Position numbers and translations under genes: made by a program. Shown one piece after another: positions 29,555-39,042 of a stretch of DNA of 43,982 nt (its first letter is position 1; the number at the start of each line of letters is the position of its first letter). Source of the stretch: Flavobacteriaceae bacterium (GTDB lineage: Bacteria > Bacteroidota > Bacteroidia > Flavobacteriales > Flavobacteriaceae); contig JABAZL010000189.1 of NCBI GenBank assembly GCA_018608425.1, forward strand, positions 1 to 43,982, read 5' to 3'. The notes below the pieces were generated by a model. The model was not told where the DNA came from. It saw only the letters and a program-made list of their open reading frames with translations, and made no database searches.

Positions 29555-31501
29555 TTATTCAGTTACTGTCTTCTTATCATCTTTCGCTTCTTCCTCTTTA
29601 TCAAAAGGTCTTTTTCCTAAAATAGTTAAAAGATCATCTTTGAAAAGCACTTCTTTTTCTAAAAGGCGTTCGGCTAAAGTTGTGAGTTTCTCTTTATTGT
29701 CCTCTATTAATTTGAGGGCACGATCATACTGTCCTTCAATTAAAATAGAAATTTCTCGATCAATTTTTTGAGCTGTATCTTCTGAATAAGGCTTAGAGAA
29801 ATTGTAATCCGATTGACCGCTTGAGTCATAATAGGTAATATTTCCTATGGTGTCATTTAACCCATAAACTGTTACCATGGCTTTAGCTTGGCGGGTTACT
29901 TTCTCTAAATCGCTTAGGGCTCCAGTAGAAATTTTATCAAAAACCACTTTTTCTGCAGCTCGTCCTCCAAGGGTTGCACACATTTCGTCGAGCATTTGCT
30001 CTGTACGAACAATCATGCGTTCCTCTGGCAGGTACCATGCAGCTCCTAGTGATTGTCCTCTTGGTACAATAGTTACTTTAACTAAAGGAGCAGCGTGTTC
30101 GAGTAACCAACTAACCATAGCATGACCAGCTTCGTGAAAGGCTATCGTTCTTTTTTCTCCGGGAGTTATTATTTTATTTTTCTTTTCAAGACCTCCAACT
30201 ATACGATCAACTGCATCTAAAAAGTCTTGTTTACCTACCGATTTTTTATTTTTACGAGCAGCAATTAAAGCAGCTTCGTTACATACATTGGCAATGTCTG
30301 CTCCTGAGAATCCTGGCGTTTGTTTTGATAAGAAGTCAATATCTAAAGTTTTCGTTGTTTTAAGCGGAGCAATGTGTACTGCAAAAATTTGTTTGCGTTC
30401 CCTAACATCAGGAAGATCAACATAAATTTGTCGGTCGAATCGACCAGCACGCATGAGAGCTTTATCCAATACATCTGCCCGGTTTGTTGCCGCTAAAACT
30501 ATTACATTGGTATTGGTCCCAAAACCATCCATCTCGGTCAAAAGTTGATTCAGTGTATTTTCACGTTCATCATTAGATCCAGTCATGTTGCTTTTACCAC
30601 GAGCTCTACCGATCGCATCAATTTCATCAATGAATATGATTGCTGGTGATTTTTCTTTGGCTTGCTTAAAGAGGTCACGAACACGTGATGCACCTACACC
30701 TACAAACATCTCGACAAAATCCGAACCTGATAAAGAGAAGAAAGGAACTTTCGCTTCTCCTGCTACTGCTTTTGCAAGTAATGTTTTACCTGTACCGGGT
30801 TGCCCAACGAGCAGTGCTCCTTTGGGTATTTTTCCTCCGAGGACGGTATATTTATCTGGGTTTTTTAAGAAGTCAACAATTTCTTGAATTTCTTCTTTTG
30901 CACCTTCTAAACCTGCGACATCTTTGAAAGTAGTTTTGATGTCTGTTTTTTCATCAAACAGTTTTGCTTTCGATTTCCCAATATTGAAAATCTGACTACC
31001 TCCACCAGCACCGCCGCCACCAGACATTCTGCGCATTAAGAAAATCCATACGCCAACAATGAGTAGAATAGGGAGGAAGCTTAGAAAGATATCCATCCAA
31101 CGATTCTCTATGGTAGTAAAATCATATCGGAATGTAATTCCGTTGCTTTCTGCTTTTTCTAATTTTCGTTGAAACAATTCAAGGTTTCCTACTTCAAATT
31201 GATAGTGAGGTCCTTTTATGTTTTCTTGGCCAAAAAGATTTTTGGTTTTCGTTCCTGAGTGAATCGACTTCTCTAAAGCTTTTTCAGTAAGCGAAACCTT
31301 AGCTAGATTTTTATTATAGACCACTACTTCCATAACATCTCCATCGTTGAGGAAACGTTCGAATTCTGAAATGTTGGTTTTTTTGAGCGTTTGAGAATTA
31401 CTATCTCCTAGCAAGCTAACGGCTAGTAGCCCTACAATTACAAGTCCGTAGACCCAATATGTGTTGAACTTAGGTTTTTTAGGTAGATTTTCTTTTGCCA
31501 T
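29555..31501 (-). CDS. ftsH: ATP-dependent zinc metalloprotease FtsH
   Basis: Two N-terminal TM segments; [41 protein letters not shown] zinc motif. Confidence 0.98.
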   Translation of the reverse strand: MAKENLPKKPKFNTYWVYGLVIVGLLAVSLLGDSNSQTLKKTNISEFERFLNDGDVMEVVVYNKNLAKVSLTEKALEKSIHSGTKTKNLFGQENIKGPHYQFEVGNLELFQRKLEKAESNGITFRYDFTTIENRWMDIFLSFLPILLIVGVWIFLMRRMSGGGGAGGGSQIFNIGKSKAKLFDEKTDIKTTFKDVAGLEGAKEEIQEIVDFLKNPDKYTVLGGKIPKGALLVGQPGTGKTLLAKAVAGEAKVPFFSLSGSDFVEMFVGVGASRVRDLFKQAKEKSPAIIFIDEIDAIGRARGKSNMTGSNDERENTLNQLLTEMDGFGTNTNVIVLAATNRADVLDKALMRAGRFDRQIYVDLPDVRERKQIFAVHIAPLKTTKTLDIDFLSKQTPGFSGADIANVCNEAALIAARKNKKSVGKQDFLDAVDRIVGGLEKKNKIITPGEKRTIAFHEAGHAMVSWLLEHAAPLVKVTIVPRGQSLGAAWYLPEERMIVRTEQMLDEMCATLGGRAAEKVVFDKISTGALSDLEKVTRQAKAMVTVYGLNDTIGNITYYDSSGQSDYNFSKPYSEDTAQKIDREISILIEGQYDRALKLIEDNKEKLTTLAERLLEKEVLFKDDLLTILGKRPFDKEEEAKDDKKTVTE

Positions 31502-31509
31502 AATTTTAT

Positions 31510-31884
31510 TTACAGATTGGAGTCGATTAGTGTAGTTTCAGCATCTCCCCAGAGTTCTTCAATGTTGTAATGTTCTCTGGTTTCTTTTTGAAAGACATGA
31601 ACAACTACATCAACGTAGTCCATCAAAACCCATTCTGAATTATCTAATCCTTCGGTGTGAAATGGTTTTTCGTGGATTGCTTTACTTACAATTTTTTGAA
31701 TTGAGCCAACGATTGCTGACACATGTGTGTTTGAGGTTCCACTACATACTATGAAATAATCACAAACTGTGTTTTCTATTTTTCTTAAATCGAGGAGTTT
31801 TACTTCAAGACCTTTAACTTCTTCTATACCTAGTATTATCTGTGCAATTAGATTATCAGCACTATTGGAAGGTTTTATCATCAA
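31510..31884 (-). CDS. rsfS: Ribosome silencing factor
   Basis: DYFIVCSGTSNTHVSAI; EGLDNSEWVLMDYVDVVVHVFQKETREHYNIEELWGDAE. Confidence 0.96.
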   Translation of the reverse strand: MMIKPSNSADNLIAQIILGIEEVKGLEVKLLDLRKIENTVCDYFIVCSGTSNTHVSAIVGSIQKIVSKAIHEKPFHTEGLDNSEWVLMDYVDVVVHVFQKETREHYNIEELWGDAETTLIDSNL

Positions 31885-31900
31885 ATTTTTTTCTTTAATG

Positions 31901-31908
31901 CAAATTTA
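31901..31908 (-). promoter_or_regulatory. -7 box TAAATTTG for the rsfS-ftsH operon
   Basis: Exact TAnnTTTG on the minus strand, 16 nt upstream of the rsfS ATG. Confidence 0.45.
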
Positions 31909-31939
31909 TTATATTCTAGTCAGACACTAGCAAATTAGC

Positions 31940-32674
31940 ATGCCATATTTCAAAATAATCAAAATTGATGCCACCGACTCTACTAACTCCTTGCTTAGGC
32001 AACGGTATCTGGCAAATTCATGTTCTGATGGGGAAGTTTTGTGGACAACAATACAGCGACAAGGGAGAGGACAACGAAATACTGTTTGGCAATCAGAGGC
32101 TGGTAAAAACTTGACTTTCAGTATGTATAGGGAGTTTAACTTGGTTGAGGTTCATAATCCCTTTCTGCTTAGTTGCCTTGTCTCTCTTGGGATTCAAGCT
32201 GCATTAGAATCTTTAATGATTCCAAATGTTCATGTGAAATGGCCTAACGACATTATGTCAGGTGACAAAAAGGTGTGTGGTGTGTTGATCGAAAACATGT
32301 TCAAAGGCAGTTCCTTGCACGCGAGTATTATCGGAATAGGGCTTAATGTGAATCAAGCAAAATTTCAAAACTTACCCAAAGCTGCTTCGTTGTTTCAAAT
32401 TTCAGGAACAACCTTCAACTTGGAAGATGTTTTGTCAATATGCTTGGATCATATTCGTGAAAAAATGGAGCTACTGAACCGTCCTGAAGAACAAATAATA
32501 AGGTTATATGAGTCTTCTTTATATCGCATTGGAAAACCAAGTACGTTTGAGTCCGATGGTTCCTTATTCACAGGAATTATTAGAGGGGTCAACCTTCAAG
32601 GATTACTCAAGGTTCAATTGGAAGACAACCAAAGAGTTCTTTTTGATTTAAAAACAATAAAGCTTAAAAACTAA
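31940..32674 (+). CDS. birA: Biotin--[acetyl-CoA-carboxylase] ligase (no HTH domain)
   Basis: DATDSTNSLLR, QRQGRGQRNTVWQSEAGKNLTFS, VKWPNDIM, KVCGVLIEN, IGIGLNVNQ. Confidence 0.94.
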   Translation: MPYFKIIKIDATDSTNSLLRQRYLANSCSDGEVLWTTIQRQGRGQRNTVWQSEAGKNLTFSMYREFNLVEVHNPFLLSCLVSLGIQAALESLMIPNVHVKWPNDIMSGDKKVCGVLIENMFKGSSLHASIIGIGLNVNQAKFQNLPKAASLFQISGTTFNLEDVLSICLDHIREKMELLNRPEEQIIRLYESSLYRIGKPSTFESDGSLFTGIIRGVNLQGLLKVQLEDNQRVLFDLKTIKLKN

Positions 32675-33312
32675 GGTTTCCAACTGGCTGGATCCTTTCT
32701 CCAGTTTACCAATGTTTCTTGTTGCTCTTTTTCAATTGTAGCGGTTGCGGTTGCGTGCTCAATCAAATGATTATAATCACTTAGTGTATACAGTTGAACT
32801 GCAGCTTCTTTGAAATTATTTTCTGCAACTGAGAAGCCGTAAGAGAATAAGGCAATCATTCCCAACACTTCAATGCCCGCTGCTTCAATTGCAGTAACAG
32901 CATTCAGACTACTCATCCCTGTACTAATCAAATCTTCGATGACAACAACTGCCTGTCCTTCTTGAACAACGCCTTCGATTTGATTTTGACGCCCATGTTT
33001 TTTAGGCTCTGGACGCACATATACAAATGGTAAGTTCAATTTTTGAGCAACTAAAGCACCAATACCGATAGCGCCAGTTGCTACTCCAGCAATGGTTACG
33101 TCTGAACCATAAAGTGCAGTAACTTGTTGAGCAATAGCATCTGTAAGATAGTCACGGACTTTTGGAAAAGACAAAGCCAAACGGTTGTCGCAATATATTG
33201 GAGATTTCCAACCACTTGCCCAAGTGAATGGATTTTTTGGTTCCAATTTTATTGCATTAATTTGTAGTAAATGAGCTGCCGTTTCAAAGGCAATTTTTTC
33301 GTTGTAAATCAT
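32671..33312 (-). CDS. pyrE: Orotate phosphoribosyltransferase
   Basis: FTWASGWKSPIYCDNRL; VAGVATGAIGIGALVA; VVVIEDLISTGMSSLNAV PRPP motif. Start moved to MIYNEKIAF. Confidence 0.95.
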   Translation of the reverse strand: MIYNEKIAFETAAHLLQINAIKLEPKNPFTWASGWKSPIYCDNRLALSFPKVRDYLTDAIAQQVTALYGSDVTIAGVATGAIGIGALVAQKLNLPFVYVRPEPKKHGRQNQIEGVVQEGQAVVVIEDLISTGMSSLNAVTAIEAAGIEVLGMIALFSYGFSVAENNFKEAAVQLYTLSDYNHLIEHATATATIEKEQQETLVNWRKDPASWKP

Positions 33313-33318
33313 ACGCAA

Positions 33319-33912
33319 ATGTATAAAGTATTTTTCAATCAAAAACCAATTTTCTTAACAACTGAATTGGTTTCTCAAACCGATCGTACTCCTGTAATGT
33401 TTATAAAGTTTTCATCGCCTGAAAACATCGTAAAAGCGCTTAAATCTAAAAAAACCGAATGCTTGTATTTGTATCACCAAAAAGAAGATAAACTGTGGAT
33501 GCATTTTTTGAGACACTTCCCAATTGTTGAAGCTGCTGGTGGTTTGGTTCGTCATCAAGACGGTCGCTTCCTTTTTATTTATCGGAATGAAAAGTGGGAT
33601 CTTCCAAAGGGTCGGATTGAAAAAAACGAGCCCATTCGAATTGCAGCTGTTCGAGAGGTTGAAGAGGAAACGGGCGTCGATGGTTTAGAAATAGTGAAGC
33701 CTCTTATCGAAACGTTTCATGTTTTTAATCGCAATGGAAAGTATAAACTCAAAAAAACTTTTTGGTTTGAAATGAAAACAGCTTCAACAAGTACTCTAAC
33801 TCCACAGTTGGATGAAGGGATTGAACAAGCGGTTTGGGTTTTTGAAAAAGAAATCCCACAAAAGTTTGAAAACGCTTATGAAAACATCAAACAAGTATAC
33901 GGAAGTCTTTAG
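33319..33912 (+). CDS. NUDIX hydrolase
   Basis: NUDIX box GRIEKNEPIRIAAVREVEEETGV; start placed at MYKVFFNQKP. Confidence 0.9.
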   Translation: MYKVFFNQKPIFLTTELVSQTDRTPVMFIKFSSPENIVKALKSKKTECLYLYHQKEDKLWMHFLRHFPIVEAAGGLVRHQDGRFLFIYRNEKWDLPKGRIEKNEPIRIAAVREVEEETGVDGLEIVKPLIETFHVFNRNGKYKLKKTFWFEMKTASTSTLTPQLDEGIEQAVWVFEKEIPQKFENAYENIKQVYGSL

Positions 33913-34364
33913 GAGCCGGTTACAGCTTTGGGTACCAGATGATCATAATCTCCATGATTTTGAATTACCTCACGAACAATACTGCTACTTATAAAAGAAG
34001 TTTCGGTTGAAGTCAAAAGAAATACCGTTTCAATATCAGATAAACTGCGGTTGGTGTGTGCAATTGCTTTTTCAAATTCAAAATCAGCAGGGTTTCTAAG
34101 ACCACGTAAGATGAAAGATGCGTTAATACGCTCACAGAAATTCACAGTCAACCCTTCGTAGGTTTTAACGGAAACCTTGGCTTCTCCCTCAAATGTTTTT
34201 TCAATGAAACTTTTGCGTTCCTCTAGACTAAACATGTATTTTTTATTTGAATTTACTCCAATAGCAATTACAATTTCATCAAACAAGGGAAGCGCACGTT
34301 GAATGATATCAATATGGCCGTTGGTGATGGGATCAAATGAACCTGGGAAAATTGCTTTTTTCAT
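33909..34364 (-). CDS. coaD: Pantetheine-phosphate adenylyltransferase
   Basis: AIFPGSFDPITNGHIDII; RGLRNPADFEFE; SSSIVREVIQNHGD. Confidence 0.97.
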   Translation of the reverse strand: MKKAIFPGSFDPITNGHIDIIQRALPLFDEIVIAIGVNSNKKYMFSLEERKSFIEKTFEGEAKVSVKTYEGLTVNFCERINASFILRGLRNPADFEFEKAIAHTNRSLSDIETVFLLTSTETSFISSSIVREVIQNHGDYDHLVPKAVTGS

Positions 34365-34368
34365 GATA

Positions 34369-35358
34369 CTAAAGATATTCTTTTTTTCTTAGAGTTTCTG
34401 CAATGAGTTCTTCTAGGAATTCTAGTAGAGAAATACCTGCTGCTTCAAGTTGCTGGGGGATTAGGCTTTGAAGAGTCATTCCGGGAATGGTGTTTATCTC
34501 GAGTAGGTGGGGAATCCCATCTTCGAAAATAAATTCGCTGCGTGTTACACCTTCTAATCCCATTTTTTGATAAATCTTTTTGGAAAGAGTAGCAGCTGCT
34601 TCGGTCCAAGCTTCTGGAAGTTGTGCAGGTGTGATTTCTTTTGACTTTCCTTCGTACTTGGCTTCGTAATCGAAAAAGTCATTCTCACTAACGATTTCAG
34701 TTATGGGTAATACGTTGATCTTATTTTTCCATTTCAAAACTCCAACACTAATTTCGCGTCCAACAAGAGCAGCTTCAATCAATACTTGAGTATCTTCTTT
34801 AAATGCATTTTCAATAGCAGTTGGAAGTTCTTCAGCGGTGTATACTTTGGATATTCCAAAGCTGCTACCTGCTCGATTAGCTTTCACAAAACAAGGGAAT
34901 CCAACGGCTTTTTCAATGACTTCAGTACTGTAATCATCGCCTTGATCTAGGGTGTAAAAACGTGCGGTTGGTATGTTTAGGGATCGAGCAACTGCCAGGC
35001 AATCTCTTTTGTTGTAGGTCAGACCTGCGGTGTAACTAGAACAACTGCTTTGCGGAATTTGTAACAATTCGAGCATTCCCGCTAATTGCCCGTTTTCTCC
35101 TGGAGCTCCATGAATCATATTGATGACAACATCAAATATGACTTTCTCACCCTTTCTTTCAAACGAAAAGTCAGCTTTATCCAAGTTGTATTCATTTTCT
35201 GCTGCATCAGAAACGGACCAATCTGTCTTCGTAATATGTATGTAAAAGACTTCATGCTTGCTGTTTTGTAGCACATTGAAAACGGTGGCACCACTTTTTT
35301 TAGAGATATCGTGTTCTGAGGTAAATCCTCCCCAGGCAACTCCAACGACTGTATTCAT
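34369..35358 (-). CDS. ddl: D-alanine--D-alanine ligase
   Basis: GAPGENGQLAGMLELL; FVKANRAGSSFGISKV; LLEINTIPGMTLQSLIP. Confidence 0.95.
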   Translation of the reverse strand: MNTVVGVAWGGFTSEHDISKKSGATVFNVLQNSKHEVFYIHITKTDWSVSDAAENEYNLDKADFSFERKGEKVIFDVVINMIHGAPGENGQLAGMLELLQIPQSSCSSYTAGLTYNKRDCLAVARSLNIPTARFYTLDQGDDYSTEVIEKAVGFPCFVKANRAGSSFGISKVYTAEELPTAIENAFKEDTQVLIEAALVGREISVGVLKWKNKINVLPITEIVSENDFFDYEAKYEGKSKEITPAQLPEAWTEAAATLSKKIYQKMGLEGVTRSEFIFEDGIPHLLEINTIPGMTLQSLIPQQLEAAGISLLEFLEELIAETLRKKEYL

Positions 35359-35462
35359 TTGATTAGGATTATAATAGTTCTAAAATTCTTATGTAAAGGT
35401 AATTGTTTTCCATCGTTCAAAACAAGAGGGATTTATTATCTTTACGGCATATTGAAATCACA

Positions 35463-36014
35463 ATGAATTTTTTACGTTTCTTTTTTAGTAAACTCTTTGT
35501 AAAGCAATTGCTTTGGGCTGGCCTCTTAGTGGTATTGTTCATTGGGTTGTGTTTTTGGGGTTTAAACCAATATACTCAGCATGGAAAGCATACTCAAGTT
35601 CCTGATATTGAAGCACTCTCTTTAGAAACAGTTGCTTCTGTTTTGGAACAATATGAACTGCGGTATGAAGTGCTTGATTCTGCAAAATTTAACCCCAACT
35701 ACCCACCTTTTTCTGTAATAGAGCAACTCCCAACTGCTGGTTCAGACGTGAAGCAAGGCAGAAAAATCTACCTTACAGTCAACCCTTCTGGTTATCGAAA
35801 GTTGAGTGTCCCCAACGTAATACAAATCACCAAGCGTAATGCTGAAACCCGACTTACCGCTGTAGGATTTGAGCTGGGCGAAATTAGTTACCGCAACAAC
35901 ATAGGAAAGGATATGGTTCTCGAAATCCGTTATCAAGGAGATAAAATCGAGCCCGGAGTTGTCCTTCCTAAAACTTCAAAAATAGACTTAGTCTTAGGAA
36001 ATGGAAAACGATAA
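35463..36014 (+). CDS. PASTA domain-containing membrane protein
   Basis: N-terminal TM, then PASTA-type repeats (PPFSVIEQLPTAGSDVKQGRKIYLTVNP; SVPNVIQITKRNAETRLTAVGFELGEISY). Start at MNFLRFFF. Confidence 0.85.
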   Translation: MNFLRFFFSKLFVKQLLWAGLLVVLFIGLCFWGLNQYTQHGKHTQVPDIEALSLETVASVLEQYELRYEVLDSAKFNPNYPPFSVIEQLPTAGSDVKQGRKIYLTVNPSGYRKLSVPNVIQITKRNAETRLTAVGFELGEISYRNNIGKDMVLEIRYQGDKIEPGVVLPKTSKIDLVLGNGKR

Positions 36015-37038
36015 TTTAGATCCTGAATTTCAGGGAGAACAGGTGCTACACGAACACTTTTCTTTTACTGCAGATCCAGGACAAGAACCTCTTCGAGTAG
36101 ATAAATACTTGATGAATCGAGTAGAGAATGCAACTCGTAATAAAATACAAAACGCTGCTAAAGAGGGTAGTATATTTGTTAATGATGTCGTTGTTAAGTC
36201 GAGCTATAAAGTAAAAGGTGGCGATACCGTCCGTGTACTTTTCGGACATCCGCCTTATGAAAATCTATTAGTTGGTGAAGACCTTCCTATTGATGTGGTT
36301 TATGAAGACGATAGTTTAATTATCGTTAACAAAGCTGCAGGAATGGTCGTTCATCCTGGTCATGGAAACTATTCCGGTACGCTTATAAACGGCTTAATGT
36401 TTCATTTTGACAACCTGCCTCAAAACGATAAACAACGCCCCGGTCTGGTTCACCGAATTGATAAAGACACAACGGGTTTGTTGGTGGTAGCCAAAACAGA
36501 AACCGCAATGACCCACCTGTCTAAGCAATTTTTTGATAAAAGTTCAGAGCGTAAATATTTTGCTTTGGTTTGGGGTGATGTTAAAGCGGATAGTGGAACC
36601 ATAGAAGGAAACATCGGCCGTCACCCAAGAAACCGTTTGCAAATGACTGTTTTTGATGAGGATGAAGAGGTTGGAAAACCAGCAGTTACCCATTACAAAG
36701 TACTGGAGCGCTTAGGATATGTTACCTTTTTAGAATGCCAATTAGAGACTGGACGTACCCACCAAATTCGTGCTCATATGAAGCATATTGGTCATACGCT
36801 TTTCAACGATGAGCGTTATGGTGGAGATGCAATTTTAAAGGGGACTAGTTTTACGAAATACAAACAGTTTGTTGACAATTGTTTTAAACTACTTCCACGT
36901 CAAGCACTTCATGCGAAAACCTTAGGTTTTGAACATCCCGTAACTGGAAAATGGATGCAATTCGATTCTGAAATTCCAAACGACATGCGCCTAGCGTTAG
37001 AAAAATGGCGACAATACGCCGTACATAAAAATTTGTAA
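36001..37038 (+). CDS. rluD: RluA family pseudouridine synthase with S4 domain
   Basis: S4 domain (RVDKYLMNRVENATRNKIQNAAKEGSIFVNDVVVKSSYKV) and HRIDKDTTGLLVVAKT catalytic motif. Confidence 0.93.
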   Translation: MENDNLDPEFQGEQVLHEHFSFTADPGQEPLRVDKYLMNRVENATRNKIQNAAKEGSIFVNDVVVKSSYKVKGGDTVRVLFGHPPYENLLVGEDLPIDVVYEDDSLIIVNKAAGMVVHPGHGNYSGTLINGLMFHFDNLPQNDKQRPGLVHRIDKDTTGLLVVAKTETAMTHLSKQFFDKSSERKYFALVWGDVKADSGTIEGNIGRHPRNRLQMTVFDEDEEVGKPAVTHYKVLERLGYVTFLECQLETGRTHQIRAHMKHIGHTLFNDERYGGDAILKGTSFTKYKQFVDNCFKLLPRQALHAKTLGFEHPVTGKWMQFDSEIPNDMRLALEKWRQYAVHKNL

Positions 37039-37117
37039 TACGGCTATAAAAAGTTGGAATCCAATTCATTTGTAGTTTTCAATTGAACCGCTTACTTTTA
37101 AGTAAAATTGTTGGACT

Positions 37118-37879
37118 ATGAAAATGATCATTTCCCCTGCCAAATCGTTAAACTTTGAGAAGAAACTTCCGACTTCACAAACGACTCAACCTATGTTTTT
37201 ATCTGAAGCAGAACGAATCAATAAACTGTTGAAGAAAAAATCAGTTAAAGGCTTAGAGAAATTGATGGGGATTTCCGAAAACCTATCCCAGTTGAACTGG
37301 GAACGCAACCAAGCTTTTCAGCTGCCTTTTACATCAGAAAACGCACGCCCTGCGGTCTATACTTTTGATGGTGATGTGTATACTGGACTTGATGTGTATA
37401 GCCTATCTATTGATAAAATAGCAACCTTACAAGATCAGCTACGAATTCTATCGGGTTTATATGGGGTGTTAAAGCCGTTGGATTTAATGCAAGCTTATCG
37501 CTTAGAAATGGGAACTAAATTCTCAGTTGGAGTGAAGAAAAATTTGCCAGACTTTTGGAAATCGAGAGTAACCCAAACCCTAAATGATGATATGCAAGAA
37601 GACGAACTCTTGGTGAATTTAGCCAGTAATGAATATTTTGCAGCGGTCGATACCAAAACGCTTAATGCCTCCATCGTCACACCCCAGTTCAAAGATTTTA
37701 AGAATGGCAAACTCAAGATGATTTCATTCTTTGCTAAAAAAGCTCGTGGTATGATGGTTCGGTATATTCTCGATCAGGAGTGTAACACACAAGCCGATCT
37801 GTTAGGATTTAATACAGATGGTTATCAGTACAGTCAAGAGCATACTCTAAACGAAATGCAGCCTGTTTTTATTCGCTAG
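37118..37879 (+). CDS. yaaA: Peroxide stress protein YaaA (DUF328/UPF0246)
   Basis: MIISPAKSLNF; YTFDGDVYTGLD; LSGLYGVLKPLDLMQAYRLEMG; FFAKKARGMMVRYI. Confidence 0.95.
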   Translation: MKMIISPAKSLNFEKKLPTSQTTQPMFLSEAERINKLLKKKSVKGLEKLMGISENLSQLNWERNQAFQLPFTSENARPAVYTFDGDVYTGLDVYSLSIDKIATLQDQLRILSGLYGVLKPLDLMQAYRLEMGTKFSVGVKKNLPDFWKSRVTQTLNDDMQEDELLVNLASNEYFAAVDTKTLNASIVTPQFKDFKNGKLKMISFFAKKARGMMVRYILDQECNTQADLLGFNTDGYQYSQEHTLNEMQPVFIR

Positions 37880-37979
37880 GATTTTGCTCTCTTTTTTTAT
37901 TTTTTTTACGGTTTCGTTTTACACCAGAAGTGCCTAAAATAATTTTACCTCGACGCGATTTTTTATCTCCTTTTCCCAT
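37869..37979 (-). CDS. 30S ribosomal protein THX (bTHX), 36 aa, absent from the supplied ORF track
   Basis: Minus-strand reading gives MGKGDKKSRRGKIILGTSGVKRNRKKNKKREQNPSE*. The MGKGDKKxRRGKI start and extreme basicity are the Bacteroidetes THX signature. Confidence 0.88.
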   Translation of the reverse strand: MGKGDKKSRRGKIILGTSGVKRNRKKNKKREQNPSE

Positions 37980-38033
37980 AAGATGCTGATTTGGTTTAAA
38001 CTAATATATCTATTTTTAGATAAAATTCCAAAT

Positions 38034-38696
38034 ATGTGGTTCCACGAACATCCGTATCCGCCTTATATTCCTAAAAACACTACTCGCTTAATCGTTGGGA
38101 CCCTTCCGCCACCAAGATTTTCAACAGGAGCACTAAACGATCAGGATGTAGATTTTTGTTATGGCAGTAGTAGTGGGATGCTATGGAAAATATGGGATCG
38201 TTTGTACGACCTTAGCCTGGTTTTTGAAAATACAAACCACGCAATTGAGCAACGCAAAGCATTTTTGAAACGGGAGCGTTTTGGAATTTGTGATATTGTA
38301 GGTGGCGCATATCGCGATAAAATAGATGCATCGGATTTGGGAATGCAAGATGTCCAATTGCGCGATGTGCTCTCGATTTTGGAGCATCACCCAAAGGTTG
38401 ATACGCTAATCTTAACGGGAGGAAATAGTAAAAACGGTCCTGAGTATTTTTTACGCAAACTGTTGAAAAAAGCTACTATTCCATTGGAATGCATAGACGA
38501 TCAGGTTCCTCGAAAGCATCAATTTGTATGCGCTGGCAGAACAATAATATCCCACAGCCTAACCGCGCCATCTGGGACAGCAAACCGCGCGATTGGAAGT
38601 ATGCTAGCATATAAAGAAGCCAAAAAGCGCAATCCAAAATACAATACACTAGATTTTAGAGCCGAGCAGTATGGGCGTGTTTTTTTAAGCACCTGA
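38034..38696 (+). CDS. Uracil-DNA glycosylase family-like protein
   Basis: LIVGTLPPPRFS...DVDFCYGSSSGMLWKIWDRL resembles the UDG/MUG fold motif 1 region; C-terminal SHSLTAPSGTANRA. Start MWFHEHPYPP; TTTG-N17-TATTTTTA upstream (37990-38018). Confidence 0.65.
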   Translation: MWFHEHPYPPYIPKNTTRLIVGTLPPPRFSTGALNDQDVDFCYGSSSGMLWKIWDRLYDLSLVFENTNHAIEQRKAFLKRERFGICDIVGGAYRDKIDASDLGMQDVQLRDVLSILEHHPKVDTLILTGGNSKNGPEYFLRKLLKKATIPLECIDDQVPRKHQFVCAGRTIISHSLTAPSGTANRAIGSMLAYKEAKKRNPKYNTLDFRAEQYGRVFLST

Positions 38697-38814
38697 TTTT
38701 AACTTCCCAATTGGTGTGTTGCTCGAGCAAAGGGTATAGGTTTTCGAAAAAAGTTTCTTTTTCCAGTTGAAGTGGTTTGTCATGGGGTTGAGTAGAGTGG
38801 GTTGAGAGTAACTA

Positions 38815-38828
38815 GTGTGTATACACAC
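38815..38828. repeat. Perfect 14-bp palindrome GTGTGTATACACAC in intergenic region
   Basis: Reads identically on both strands; lies in the non-coding gap between the UDG-like gene and trpA. Confidence 0.85.
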
Positions 38829-39042
38829 CTTCGGTAAAACTCTTATTTGTGGATAAAGGAAGCTTGCTTCAGAATTCAATGTTCTAAAACGGCACTCAAA
38901 AAAAGCAGTACAAAGGCCAGCTTCCTAGGAACGGAAGCCCAGAAAACAGCCGAGGAGTGTTGTAGGTTAACCATGGTTTAGGAATACGATTTGGGGGGTA
39001 GTATTCAACTTAAAAATATGAAAATAAATGGAATAGGAGTTC

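Noticed and set aside
30585-30887. 100-aa plus-strand ORF (and 30685-30927) opposite ftsH
   Set aside because: Antisense to the conserved FtsH AAA domain; composition mirrors the ftsH codons.
31916-31930. Inverted repeat CTAGT-CAGAC-ACTAG upstream of birA as a BirA operator
   Set aside because: The stem is only 5 bp, and this BirA has no N-terminal HTH domain, so autoregulation of the E. coli type is not expected.
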